A DNA stretch of 64,000 nucleotides from RUG14300 sp964561145 (GCA_964561145.1 CAZLNZ010000006.1:1-64000); one strand, 5' to 3'. Counted from the stretch's first letter, positions 8,825 to 17,932 are shown. Notes: a model not told the origin generated them from the sequence alone. A program made the numbers and translations.

Positions 8825-8859
8825 AAGAAAAACCGCCGTTGGTTTTACTCAAAAGCGGT
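8825..8859 (-). terminator. Possible terminator of the AlbA_2-like gene
   Basis: On the minus strand ACCGC and GCGGT arms, with an inner TTTT/AAAA pairing, are followed by TTTTTCTT. It sits 20-50 bp after the stop of the regulator gene and directly abuts the intron remnant. Confidence 0.4.
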
Positions 8860-8876
8860 CAAATTTTATATGTTTA

Positions 8877-10199
8877 TTATTCTTGTATCTTCCAATGTCC
8901 ACCTTTAGCTGGGCCGACATGAATTATCACTTGACTTTTCTTTAATGCCCTACTAATAGTTGGCACAGATTTTCCTGTTTTCTCTGACATTTTAGCCTTT
9001 GAGATGTATGGGTTTTCTTTAATAAGATTGATTAGCATTTTTTCTGTATCATTTTCTGTATCATTTTCTGTATCACTTTTCCCAAGTAAACGTTCTTGTT
9101 TGCTTCTGTTTAATATGTTATAGGGCAGAATACATTGTATAAATGACGAGCCAAAATGATAGGCATCTTTACCATATTTCGACACTATAGTAGGCACACC
9201 TTTTCCTGATTGTTCCATATAGTGTAATTGCATGAAAATTTTTGCAAATTCTTCATTGACAGGTTTACTGATTCCATTAAAGAATTCTTCTTTTGTCATC
9301 CCTTCAGTTAAAAGTCCGTATGAGATAATTTCTAATCTATCATCAAAACCATATATTGCCGGAGGTGTTTGTTCTACCCATAAATTATGACATACTGCAT
9401 TAAACCAAGCCTCACGGAAGGACTCATTATCAAAATACGGCGTATCGACTCTATTCTTTCCAATAATATTTGTTTGAATTATATTGAGCACATTTAATGC
9501 ATAATCCAATGCATCTTCCATTTGCTTAAAAATACATCCTCTTTCAAATTCTTTTCGTGATAAAAATTCTGCTTTGGTTGTGCCATTAAACCGAACTACT
9601 TTTATTGATGTATCATTCTGATCTGATACCAGAAATGCGATATAGTTATATTTGCCTTCATTATTTCTCAAATTATAGTTTTGTTCAAACGTTGCACCAT
9701 TAAAATGTATACCTTTAAATGCAAGTATCGCTTGAAATTGAGCAAACGATAAATCTTGACGAGGGCTTAATTTTTGTTTCATTGATTGCTTAGGAATGGA
9801 CAGTTGTGCAATATATCTTTGTTCGATTTCCTCTTCAGTCATACTACGGCAGGTCGTACCAATACGGACATAACAGCCACTTGCACTACGACCATATTTC
9901 TTTATATAGAAAAGGCCATCACCCTTGCGGACCTTTATTTCAACAACATTTTTGCCTTCAACAAACTTTGTGCCGAGCTCAATATATTTTTGTGAATTCG
10001 GTAAAATTTGCGTAGTAATTATATCTGCGATTTTCTTTTGCGTTTCATCAAGATTGTTAATACCAACAACACTTCCGTCATCTTCCACGCCGATGTAAAT
10101 AACACCGTCAAAGCTATTAAGAAATGCCACGATTTCTTTTGAAAGAGAGTCGTTCATTATTCTTTTTAATTCTACCTTTTCGGTTTCTTGGAATATCAT
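8877..10199 (-). CDS. AlbA_2 (Schlafen-type) putative transcriptional regulator
   Basis: The protein has 440 residues. The N-terminal ~120 residues match an AlbA_2/Schlafen-type domain: an E..ELK start, FLNSFDGVIYIGVEDDG, and a YIKKYG...CYVRIGTTCRSMT stretch. A middle region with the ERGCIF...NVLNII pattern of RecG-like regulators follows, then a QSGKGVPTIV element. The C-terminus is a winged helix (AKMSEKTGKSVPTISRAL). The linker is three tandem NDTE units encoded by a 12-bp DNA repeat (about 9037-9074). I choose ATG 10199; GTG 10211 in frame is an alternative, and no strong ribosome site distinguishes them. An extended -10 promoter precedes it at 10231-10259. A DNA-binding regulator of the island is inferred. 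Confidence 0.75.
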   Translation of the reverse strand: MIFQETEKVELKRIMNDSLSKEIVAFLNSFDGVIYIGVEDDGSVVGINNLDETQKKIADIITTQILPNSQKYIELGTKFVEGKNVVEIKVRKGDGLFYIKKYGRSASGCYVRIGTTCRSMTEEEIEQRYIAQLSIPKQSMKQKLSPRQDLSFAQFQAILAFKGIHFNGATFEQNYNLRNNEGKYNYIAFLVSDQNDTSIKVVRFNGTTKAEFLSRKEFERGCIFKQMEDALDYALNVLNIIQTNIIGKNRVDTPYFDNESFREAWFNAVCHNLWVEQTPPAIYGFDDRLEIISYGLLTEGMTKEEFFNGISKPVNEEFAKIFMQLHYMEQSGKGVPTIVSKYGKDAYHFGSSFIQCILPYNILNRSKQERLLGKSDTENDTENDTEKMLINLIKENPYISKAKMSEKTGKSVPTISRALKKSQVIIHVGPAKGGHWKIQE

Positions 10200-10230
10200 A
10201 AAAGCACCCACTTCACTTTAAGTTATTTTA

Positions 10231-10259
10231 ATTATAACAAAAAAAATGGAAAAATTCAA
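10231..10259 (-). promoter_or_regulatory. Extended -10 promoter of the AlbA_2 gene
   Basis: On the minus strand TTGAAT (10259-10254), a 17-nt spacer and TATAAT (10236-10231) are preceded by the TGn element of an extended -10. The expected start is near 10224, which leaves a short leader before ATG 10199. Confidence 0.65.
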
Positions 10260-10340
10260 CACTTACCCGATAACAATTGACTATTTTTCCTTGAATCTAT
10301 TCACTAATGATTGTATTAATCTTTTGCGATGTTTTTGCTA

Positions 10341-10393
10341 TACCCCTATTATACCCATTATACCCCTTTGTCAAGGGGTATAATGGGTATAAT
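10341..10393 (-). promoter_or_regulatory. Promoter-like inverted repeat, partner of the 4031 dyad
   Basis: Perfect 21-bp arms (10348-10368 and 10373-10393) surround a TGTC loop. On the minus strand it reads ATTATACCCCTTGACAAA followed by two TATAAT words. It aligns with 4036-4083 over about 40 bases with few changes. The two modules point toward each other and bracket both ATPases and the AlbA_2 gene, so they could be terminal inverted repeats or paired operators. Confidence 0.6.
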
Positions 10394-10467
10394 CAATGAG
10401 GTAACCAACTGCGGACGTTTTTTTGCTATGGGGTTTGTTTATGGTGAGGTAAAGTTTATTACAGAAA

Positions 10468-10495
10468 ATAGCGAGACTTTTGTCGGTCTCGCTAT
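10468..10495 (-). terminator. Terminator behind the inverted MBG copy
   Basis: Ten-bp arms (10468-10477 and 10486-10495) surround an 8-nt loop. On the minus strand the stem is followed by ATTTTC. It lies just after the 40-bp boundary repeat of the MBG pseudogene, as expected for its terminator. Confidence 0.55.
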
Positions 10496-10497
10496 CC

Positions 10498-10537
10498 TGT
10501 AAAGTGTAAATTTACACGAAGTAGTTAATTGTTGTTC
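10498..10537. repeat. 40-bp inverted repeat past the MBG pseudogene stop, right copy
   Basis: This is the inverted partner (39/40) of 3358-3397 and includes the GTGTAAATTTACAC palindrome at 10504-10517. The restored pseudogene stop (10525-10527) lies inside it. Confidence 0.85.
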
Positions 10538-12848
10538 ACAGAGTCAAAGACAAATGTGGTTCCGTTACCTTTATAGTTACTACCTTTGGCTAAAGTTGTA
10601 CTTCCGGAAGTGGCGGTGTAGGTATGGTTGGTGTCTGTTTCTGAAAAGGATATTCCACTGCTCAACAATTTTGCCATTTACCGTGGTATTGACATGGATT
10701 TTAATATATGGACCCTTTTTAGTTGTTATAGTACCACCTAAAACTCCTTTTCTTTCGGTTTTAAGGGTATCATCAACAATAAAATTAACGGACTTTTTAG
10801 CATAACCACCATCATATGTAGCATATGTACCCGTAATTGGTGTTGGTTGAGCAAAATCATCACCCGTTTTAAGTGCTATATACTATTCCAGCATATTCGC
10901 TATTTGCAATAGTCACTGCAGCACCCTCTTCAATGGTTAGAGATGCACCAGACATAATCTTTAGTTTCGAATTAACGGTTACATTTCCTTCAGCAACAAT
11001 AATATTATAATATTCACAAATTGGGATTTCAACACCTTTAGACGTGACCGTATAAATACTTATTTTTAGTGTTATATTATTTGTTGTAATATTTCCGTGA
11101 GATTCAATTTTGATTTTCCCATTATTATCAACACTCTTAATAATGTAACCATCTTCGATTGTAAATAATCCACCAGCTCCCATAAAAGTAACAGAATCAT
11201 TCGCCTCAAACCCGGTTCCTGTAATATAGTAATGTGCATATAAGGAAGCTCCGCTATTAATGCTTAAAACTGTTTCTATATTTGCTACACGGAATTGGCT
11301 AAATGGGAATGATTTAAATGTTTTTGGACCAACTAAATTCCATACATCATTAACAAGTTTTAGGGCGGCGGTACCGCCGGGCCAGTCTTCAATATCAAGA
11401 AGTTCATATACTTCCGCACCGGCATATGCAATTACAGTACCAGTTCCTTTTATATAGCCAAATGAATATAATTCACCATGAACATATATATAAGAATTAG
11501 TTTCCATGCTTATTTGCCCATAATCCCCGGAGGTATATCCGGAATGGGGTTGTCCAGAAGATTGTATGCCGGAAACATTTAATATCCCAGATTTGGATAC
11601 TGTTAATGATTTATCGTTGGCAATTGTGAGAGTTCTATGTGCTGAACCTGTTGAAACACCATTCTTAGCAGTGTTTATAGTGCTTATATAGGAGTAATTA
11701 TTGCTATATGGCACTAACAAAGTTACACCACTCTTTACTGTTGCACTATTATTAAGTATGGTATTGTACATAACGACTATTGTACCGCTAGTTGTTGAAG
11801 ATAAGGCGTCCTCGATTTCTAAAAGGGTTTTAGTGTCGGTACTTAATGCAACACTTCTAACCTTGACAGTAACAGTAACCGCTTCCGTTGCCAACATGAA
11901 GTTGTCAGATTTTAAGGAAACCGTCATAGAATATGTTCCACCTTGAGAGAAGAGGTTCGTAGTATTGCCATAACTCAAGGTATAAGATGAGGTATCTTCA
12001 ATAACTGAACCGTTGTAATAAACATTAGGAATAGCCTTAATCTGATCGCCGGTATAATCAACGTAAACAAGAGAATCAATCGTTACAACCGCCTTGGAAA
12101 TCTTAAGAGTTATCTCAACACCGGTACACTCGTTATAGTTACTATCATATTCAGAACCCTTATTCCAAATTGCTGTAAAGACAGGGTACTCGTCGTCCTT
12201 TATACTAGTACGAGAAGCAGTAAGAGAGGAGTCTGTCCAAGTGTATCCTTCGGGCAGAGTGTAATTTGCAAGGGTATTGCCGCGAACATATTCGCCTGCG
12301 TTCTCAATGGTGTACTTAAGGTCGCCTGCATTCCTGCTTGCCTTATTGATGGTTATACTTATTTCTGTTGTGTAATCATCATAGTTAGTTGAATCAGGAT
12401 TATAGATTACAGCGAAGGTATGAGCTGCCTCACGAGCATTGAGGATAGTATTCTTTTGTGCATCTGTTACGGTACTTGCAAAGCTGAAACCGGCACCTGA
12501 ATTAGGAAGATCATTAAGGTAGTCTGAGACCTTCTTCTCGGGATCGAAGTCTTGCGTGATACTAGTATTAGGTATATCGGCTTCTTTTAATTGTAGCTTA
12601 CTCAAAACTTTAATGATGACAGAGACATCCTTATTATGGTAGTTGTAAGAGTCGGCATTATAGTAAGCAGAATAGCTCTTACCATCAGTACTTACAGAAG
12701 GTACTAAACTATCGTCAACCCAATAGTAACCGCTAGCCAACGTGACTTTTCCATCGGTTGATAATTTTTTCAGTGTATTCGTAGGATCATATGTTCCAAG
12801 CTCAAATTCCGTGGTGTAGATGCTAGGAATCTTAGCATAATCTTTCTA
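10525..12848 (-). pseudogene. 5'-truncated, inverted silent copy of the MBG surface-protein gene
   Basis: The frame matches the MBG gene at the left edge from its third quarter-kb to its end. The 5' side is cut: five codons before the homology starts there is an in-frame TAG (12846-12848), and no ATG with a ribosome site exists, only a TTG at 12740. Near the C-terminus two single-base shifts break the frame: one at about 10870 (premature TAA at 10869) and one at about 10669-10672. Joining the frames restores the TATSGSTTL..GNGTTF ending of the intact gene. The first 506 bp are identical to the intact gene; the rest is divergent with short identical tracts. It cannot be translated as it stands. 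It could act as a donor cassette for gene conversion or inversion, or simply be decaying. Confidence 0.8.
12327..12832 (-). repeat. 506-bp perfect inverted repeat, right copy
   Basis: The reverse complement is identical at every base to 885-1390 (compared line by line). Such length and identity suffice for RecA-dependent inversion or gene conversion. Confidence 0.97.
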
Positions 12849-13212
12849 GAACCACCTTTATGTTCGATATTTTCGTAAGGCGGAGGCAAGGCTTACACTG
12901 CTATATTATGCAATATTTGTACGCAAAGAAGTTGTAATGTGGATATTTATTTGACGGGACGGCATCAAAGATGCCTGCAATCCTTCAGTCAATTCGCTAT
13001 GCTCCTTGATAGTGCCTTTTATATCGGGCAGCTTTGTTTTAGGATGAGATGCCGATATCTCATCCTCATTGTTACATTAACATAGAACAACTATAGGTCA
13101 TACTATAACATCGGTTTCTTTTCCTTATGAAAAGCCGTTATTCTATACAATGATTACTGTAACCTGTGTAGTTTGGGTTGGCGGTTTGGTTATCATAGGT
13201 TGATTAAAAAAA
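12849..13212. other. Gene-free stretch with repeat remnants
   Basis: No coding frame is supported. It holds a second copy of the dispersed repeat also seen at 5984-6035 (12979-13023) and a near-perfect palindrome AGGATGAGAT-GCCGAT-ATCTCATCCT (13041-13066). The palindrome resembles the TCTCATCC end of the composite element. This marks the right edge of the accessory island. Confidence 0.6.
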
Positions 13213-13249
13213 GAACGTGGTACTGAAAAACAAGTACCACGCCTTTTTT
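13213..13249. terminator. Bidirectional terminator downstream of rtcB
   Basis: Perfect 9-bp arms CGTGGTACT / AGTACCACG (13216-13224 and 13233-13241) have T-rich tracts on both outer sides. It ends rtcB transcription on the minus strand and shields the island. Confidence 0.8.
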
Positions 13250-13319
13250 CCTGTTTCCCCCTGCCAGGAATATTACCAATATTACCTAGAGACAAGATTA
13301 GGTAATAGAATGGTTTAAA

Positions 13320-14519
13320 TCAATTAGCGGCTTTTAAGTTATATACGGGGTATATTCTACGCTCTATATCAACTGTATCCGCTATGTTTGCAATGAGGGT
13401 GTTTACGCTCTTATATGCATCGGGGCTTTCATCAAGCGTCCCTTTGCAAATGGAAGTGGAGTAGATGCCCTTCATTTGCTGCTCATACGTATCCATGGAT
13501 AAGGTTTGGAACGCCTTCGAGCGGCTCATAAGTCGTCCGGCTCCATGAGGAGCACTTTGGTTCCAGTCCTTATTTCCAAGTCCGATACATATCAAAGCAC
13601 CGTCACGCATATTGATGGGTATCAATAACCTTTCACCCAAACGAGCTGAAACAGCACCTTTACGTAATATATTATAGTCGATATCGATGTAATTGTGAAC
13701 CGTTGTAAAGGTATTTTTTATATTAATTTTCATTATTTTTTCTATTTCAGCCATCATTGCTTGTCTATTTAGCTCCGCGAAATGCTGTACGATTTTCATA
13801 TCGTGAATATAGTCCTCAAAATCTTTTCCTTCAACATACGCTAGTTCTTTTGGAATGTCGCATTTTTGCTTTTCAAGATCTCGGAGTTTCTTTTCTATCT
13901 GCTTTTCGTGTCCTTTTCTTTTTAGTGAATCGATAAGTGTATTAATTTGCTCCTGTTTCTTATCGGAAAAACGTCTATATGCAAGCTTTTGATAGTAGGA
14001 GGCGACCTCTACACCTAGGTGACGGCTTCCGGAGTGAATAACAACATAAAGATTTCCTTCATCATCCTTATCTACCTCTATAAAGTGATTTCCGCTACCT
14101 AGTGTACCTATGCTAAGCATGGCTCGATTATGGTCTATACTTTTATAGCAACGGAGCTCGGTAAGATCGATTTTTTCCGAATACGGGTGTGGCATTTTTC
14201 GTATACTATTACCTGTTGGAATGTTTTGACGTATGCCTTTGTCGAGATCGGGGAAAGAAAGCTCCTTTTCTTCGATTTGAGCAACCTCCATTCCACAACC
14301 GATATCTACGCCCACCATATTGGGAATCACTTTATCCGTTATTGTCATAGTCGTTCCTATCGTACAACCCGCACCCATGTGGACGTCGGGCATAATGCGT
14401 ATTTTACTTTTTTCGAATGGCTTGAAATCGCATAATGTTTTAATTTGTTCTATTGCACCCTGTTCTATTATGTCGGTATAAATCTTCGCACTGTTATGCT
14501 TACCTTTTATCGTCATCAT
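13320..14519 (-). CDS. rtcB: RNA-splicing ligase RtcB
   Basis: The protein has 399 residues, the shorter class of RtcB. RtcB joins 2',3'-cyclic-phosphate or 3'-phosphate RNA ends to 5'-OH ends using GTP and Mn2+. Visible motifs are PDVHMGAG (44-51), GVDIGCGM (Asp72 and Cys75 as metal ligands), GSGNHFIE (141-148), HSGSR (162-166), a later VHNY, and APHGAGRLMSR carrying the His expected to be guanylylated. The start follows GGAGG by eight bases. It is divergent from a WYL-domain regulator with 241 bp between them. It probably serves RNA repair, and control by the divergent regulator is inferred from position only. Confidence 0.93.
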   Translation of the reverse strand: MMTIKGKHNSAKIYTDIIEQGAIEQIKTLCDFKPFEKSKIRIMPDVHMGAGCTIGTTMTITDKVIPNMVGVDIGCGMEVAQIEEKELSFPDLDKGIRQNIPTGNSIRKMPHPYSEKIDLTELRCYKSIDHNRAMLSIGTLGSGNHFIEVDKDDEGNLYVVIHSGSRHLGVEVASYYQKLAYRRFSDKKQEQINTLIDSLKRKGHEKQIEKKLRDLEKQKCDIPKELAYVEGKDFEDYIHDMKIVQHFAELNRQAMMAEIEKIMKINIKNTFTTVHNYIDIDYNILRKGAVSARLGERLLIPINMRDGALICIGLGNKDWNQSAPHGAGRLMSRSKAFQTLSMDTYEQQMKGIYSTSICKGTLDESPDAYKSVNTLIANIADTVDIERRIYPVYNLKAAN

Positions 14520-14760
14520 GTCTGATACCTCCTTCGTTTTATATTAATATTATATCAGTCTTTTTCGACTTTTAGTAGTACGCAGTTATTAATAAAAAAG
14601 TGCCCCCTTGTTTTTGCACCAAATGTGGCTTTGTTATAAGAAAAAATGATATAAATCGTGTCTTTACGTTTTATTGAATGGGGAATCTGTGTTTTTTAAT
14701 AAGGATATCACTTTACTTACGCCCCCTTTTTGTGGTACATTATATTCATAGGAGGTGGTT

Positions 14761-15777
14761 ATGACCTACGATAAAATCAAGATATACGTTACACCAAGGG
14801 TGGGCGACATACTTTCAAACGATGCCGACAGCTTTGAATTCTATAAGTCGGACGGTGTTACTCCAAATAAAAATGGATTGTTAACTAGACTTATAGTTAA
14901 CTATTCTCAAGAGTTTAACGAAAGACAGGAAAGGTTATATGATAGGATTAATTGTGAATTGAGAAAAGTGTTTATCGATGAACAAACCAGGGATAATCTT
15001 TGTAATGAAATTGCCAACAAGGTTAACAAAGAGCTTTCGTCGGATTCTACGGAAAAGTTTAATCGCTTGATTTCTCTAAAACCCACAAAAGAAACAGCAC
15101 CTTTGATAGAATATGCAGAGAATTATTTGTTGAAGGGTGCATCTTTGTCAGAGTATTATCGTAATATGTTTACGGCATATGCGAGCTTTACGCAAGATAA
15201 ACGTGAGGAGATTATTTTTAAAGAAAATTATGACTTGCTATCGAAGGCTATCAACGAGGGTAAAAAGGTCTTTATTACCACACGTGCTAAGGCTCGTTTT
15301 TACGAGCTTTCACCCTATGCTTTTGCTCGTTCAAAGGAGGAAATGCATGTGTATTTATTGACAGAAAACAGAAATCGCTGTCGCACTATAAGATTATCAA
15401 GAATAGAATCCGTTGTTATTCTTAAAAAGGCGGCGACTTTTACGGAAAAAGCGGTAGCAACCTTTAAAAAGATGCAAGAATACGGACCGCAATTTTATTA
15501 TCTTGCAAATGAAGAAGAAATTGTTATTAAACTGACAAAAGAAGGGGTTAATAGATATCGTAAAATATATGTACACAGACCTATCCCTAAACGCATCGAA
15601 GGTGATCTTTATTATTTCGATTGTTCTGCCAATCAAGTTGTAGAGTACTTTAAAAGGTTTGGTGATGAGGCATATGTGGTTTCTCCGCCCGGTGTTCGTG
15701 AGTCTATATTAAGCTTTCATTATCGTGCCGTAAAAGCATATAGAGGGAAGAGCAACTCTTCTCCGAATAATAAGTAG
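14761..15777 (+). CDS. WYL-domain regulator, divergent from rtcB
   Basis: The protein has 338 residues. ATG 14761 sits five bases after GGAGG; the GTG at 14755 overlaps that site. The N-terminal ~170 residues are helical and charged with no standard HTH that I can recognise. Residues about 170-225 form a WYL domain (LSPYAFARSKEEMHVYLL...RTIRLSRIESVVI), a ligand- or nucleic-acid-sensing fold. The C-terminus (YFKRFGDEAYVVSPPGVRE...Y..V..Y) fits the WCX extension. WYL proteins commonly regulate RNA/DNA-damage or defence genes by sensing nucleic-acid ligands. Position suggests that it controls rtcB, but nothing in the sequence proves that. Confidence 0.8.
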   Translation: MTYDKIKIYVTPRVGDILSNDADSFEFYKSDGVTPNKNGLLTRLIVNYSQEFNERQERLYDRINCELRKVFIDEQTRDNLCNEIANKVNKELSSDSTEKFNRLISLKPTKETAPLIEYAENYLLKGASLSEYYRNMFTAYASFTQDKREEIIFKENYDLLSKAINEGKKVFITTRAKARFYELSPYAFARSKEEMHVYLLTENRNRCRTIRLSRIESVVILKKAATFTEKAVATFKKMQEYGPQFYYLANEEEIVIKLTKEGVNRYRKIYVHRPIPKRIEGDLYYFDCSANQVVEYFKRFGDEAYVVSPPGVRESILSFHYRAVKAYRGKSNSSPNNK

Positions 15778-15834
15778 GCTAAATTGACAATAGTTGTTGC
15801 TGTATGCTAAAATAAAGAAAAAAGGAGATAAACT

Positions 15835-16080
15835 ATGAAATATGCATTAAGAGGTGTCTGTGCAAGACAAGTAGAGGTAGAGGTCGAAAACGATATTATT
15901 AAAAAGGTTTCTTTTTATGGTGGTTGCTCCGGCAATACACAGGGCGTTGCTCGACTATGCGAAAATCGTTCCGTTCAAGAGGTTATATCCTTGCTGGAGG
16001 GTATTTCCTGTGGTGGAAAGCCTACCAGTTGTCCCGACCAATTGGCAAGGGTATTGAAAGAGAATTATTTGAACAAATAA
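15835..16080 (+). CDS. TSCPD-domain protein (TIGR03905-like)
   Basis: The protein has 81 residues after an AAGGAGA ribosome site. The whole chain is one TSCPD domain: an N-terminal RGVCARQVEVEVE strand, GGCSGNTQGVARL in the middle, and GKPTSCPDQLA near the end. The conserved Cys residues may bind a metal. The family resembles the C-terminal domain of vitamin B12-dependent ribonucleotide reductases, but the stand-alone form has no established role. It probably shares a transcript with the WYL gene (57-bp gap) and ends at the hairpin at 16127. Confidence 0.8.
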   Translation: MKYALRGVCARQVEVEVENDIIKKVSFYGGCSGNTQGVARLCENRSVQEVISLLEGISCGGKPTSCPDQLARVLKENYLNK

Positions 16081-16126
16081 GAGATTATTATAAAGCCTTC
16101 TATCGGATTAAGACTTTTGAAATATT

Positions 16127-16165
16127 AAAAATGCACCACATAAATAATAAGGTGGTGCATTTTTA
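16127..16165 (+). terminator. Rho-independent terminator after the TSCPD gene
   Basis: ATGCACCAC (16131-16139) pairs perfectly with GTGGTGCAT (16152-16160), with A's before and TTTT after the stem. It also works toward the converging aconitase X operon on the minus strand. Confidence 0.85.
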
Positions 16166-16207
16166 TAGTAATTAGCAACAATGAAAAGTTGTTTTTAATG
16201 AATTAAG

Positions 16208-16645
16208 TTAATCCCTTACAGCGATAGAGCCGTCCTCTCTGATTTCTATCGTCATTCCGTCTTTTACATAAGCCAAGAATTCGTCACCCAATCCGTCTAT
16301 TGTGGGCATACTGTTTTTTGTCCATGCGTGTGCGAGTATCGCCCCTGCGGCGGCAAGAGAATCTATTGTTTTAGAGAAGAGTAAAGCTCCGGGATTACAG
16401 CCGATAACTGCGGCATTATATAAAACCATTCCGCCGGTTGTTGATCCTATTGTTTGAGGTAAGCACAATGCAACGCCTACGGTATTTTTTCCATATAAGT
16501 CTTTATTGTTTTGGTCCGTACAGATATTTTTTCCTTCTTTGCAATCCTTGAAGGATGCGAGTGTATTGAATCCCTCGTGAGAAACAAGGGCTTTTAGGGT
16601 TGCTGTTCCCGGTACTACTACACGACCTACAAATATTCTTTCCAT
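16208..16645 (-). CDS. Aconitase X small (swivel) subunit, DUF126
   Basis: The protein has 145 residues, the usual length for the separate swivel subunit of aconitase X. GRVVVPGTA at the start, a central PQTIGSTTGGMVLY and the GALLFSKTIDSLAAAGAILA segment are hallmarks of DUF126. It pairs with the large subunit encoded directly upstream; its ATG overlaps that gene's TAA. AcnX enzymes are hydro-lyases: known members act on cis-3-hydroxy-L-proline or, in archaea, mevalonate 5-phosphate. The substrate here is not evident. Confidence 0.88.
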   Translation of the reverse strand: MERIFVGRVVVPGTATLKALVSHEGFNTLASFKDCKEGKNICTDQNNKDLYGKNTVGVALCLPQTIGSTTGGMVLYNAAVIGCNPGALLFSKTIDSLAAAGAILAHAWTKNSMPTIDGLGDEFLAYVKDGMTIEIREDGSIAVRD

Positions 16646-17916
16646 TATTTTTTACCTCCTGTAATTTGATCTAAAATCTCATCGTCGGTATAGTAACGTG
16701 CCGATGTGTAGGTGCGAAGCTTGTTTGAATTAGTGATAACAGGCATAGAAGCACAAAGCGGGTTGTTCATATACATTAATGGACAGATGTAAGATAATAC
16801 AACCCCCATTTTTTTAAGTTTTACGGCATTTTCAGACTTGTTGAATTCTTCTATTACATCGGGAGCAGAAGTGAATACCGTTTTTATTGTAACCTTTTTT
16901 CTTCCTTTTTCGGCTAAGCGGTTGGCAAGTCTTTCCGTCCAAGCATTTAGCTGAGCTAATGTCATATGCGGACACCCCATAAAGCAAAGTTTTGGTTTGG
17001 CTTCTTTATTCTTCCAGATTACAGGGTAGCTCTGTTTAACTCTTTCGATCTCTGCATCATCGATTACATAAACTCTAGCACCCTCGTTAATAAGTGCTTC
17101 TCCTTGTTCTACAGCTTCGGGAGTTAGGTTTTCTATGTGGTATAAACCGACAGAACCGTTAGAGGCGGTTGCCGCACCGAAATCTTTTAGATAAGTCGTT
17201 GCATCGTCGTTAAGTTCTGTTCCGAGCCATTTATCTAGACCTTTGACATAGGGAACGTCTTCAAGGACCTTCATTCCTATTGCACTGCCTAGCAGCTGTG
17301 CTTCGGGGCGTTTTGATGTTTTAACCTCAATAATCCAAGACGCTTTTCTTCCTTCATCTGTAAGGAGACCGAAGTAAGGAACATAGCCGATAATGCTTCC
17401 GAACATTTCTATGATACCGGAGTTACGATTACATCTTGCACCTAAAACGGAATTGGCGTAGTTAACTGCACTTGATTCAGCCCAAGAGAGTATATCTCCC
17501 TTCTTAGGTCTGTTGCCTACCTCGGGGAAATAGCATGCGCAAGTGAAGGCTTTGTCGTTCAAAAGACCTATCTCTCTAAGTTGCTTTTCGTATCTTTTTT
17601 GAGGTCCGTACATTACCTTAAAGACGATATCTTGCAAAAGGTTTTTTGGAACGTTTTTATCTACAGGTCTGGGATCGGCAGAGAAGAGCTGTTTGCTCTT
17701 AACACCTGCGGCGAGAAGTTCGTCCATAAGATCGAAAACTCCTTGTATAACTATTACTCCGAAGCTTGTTACGATGTGACCATATGTTGAGGTTACGGGA
17801 ATCATTTTTGTAGCTCCGAAAGTTTCGCCGTACATGACGAGAGTTTTCATTATTTTAGCCATTACCTCCCCTTGGCTGCCTTCTAAAATTTGTTTTTGTT
17901 CAAGCGTTAGCTCCAT
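16645..17916 (-). CDS. Aconitase X large (catalytic) subunit, DUF521
   Basis: The protein has 423 residues, typical of the split large subunit. Conserved elements include an IPVTSTYGH region, GARCNRNSG (Cys and Ser near the active site), GCPHMTLAQL, and SYICPLMYMNNP; these cysteines are candidates for the Fe-S ligands. The ATG follows an AGAGG site. It lies 16 bp after the enoate reductase gene and overlaps the small subunit, so the three form an operon. Coupling to a reductase suggests dehydration followed by reduction of the enoate or imine product; this is inference. Confidence 0.9.
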   Translation of the reverse strand: MELTLEQKQILEGSQGEVMAKIMKTLVMYGETFGATKMIPVTSTYGHIVTSFGVIVIQGVFDLMDELLAAGVKSKQLFSADPRPVDKNVPKNLLQDIVFKVMYGPQKRYEKQLREIGLLNDKAFTCACYFPEVGNRPKKGDILSWAESSAVNYANSVLGARCNRNSGIIEMFGSIIGYVPYFGLLTDEGRKASWIIEVKTSKRPEAQLLGSAIGMKVLEDVPYVKGLDKWLGTELNDDATTYLKDFGAATASNGSVGLYHIENLTPEAVEQGEALINEGARVYVIDDAEIERVKQSYPVIWKNKEAKPKLCFMGCPHMTLAQLNAWTERLANRLAEKGRKKVTIKTVFTSAPDVIEEFNKSENAVKLKKMGVVLSYICPLMYMNNPLCASMPVITNSNKLRTYTSARYYTDDEILDQITGGKK

Positions 17917-17932
17917 AGTGTATACCTCTTTA

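Noticed and set aside
8721..8945. Short plus-strand frame
   Set aside because: It is antisense to the group II intron stub and the end of the AlbA_2 gene; no ribosome site or family.
10554..10805. Plus-strand frame opposite the MBG pseudogene
   Set aside because: Antisense to homologous coding sequence; no start signals.
10869..12740. A 623-residue protein starting at TTG 12740
   Set aside because: No ribosome site, homology extends upstream of the start to an in-frame stop, and the 3' part is frameshifted; treated as a silent copy or pseudogene.
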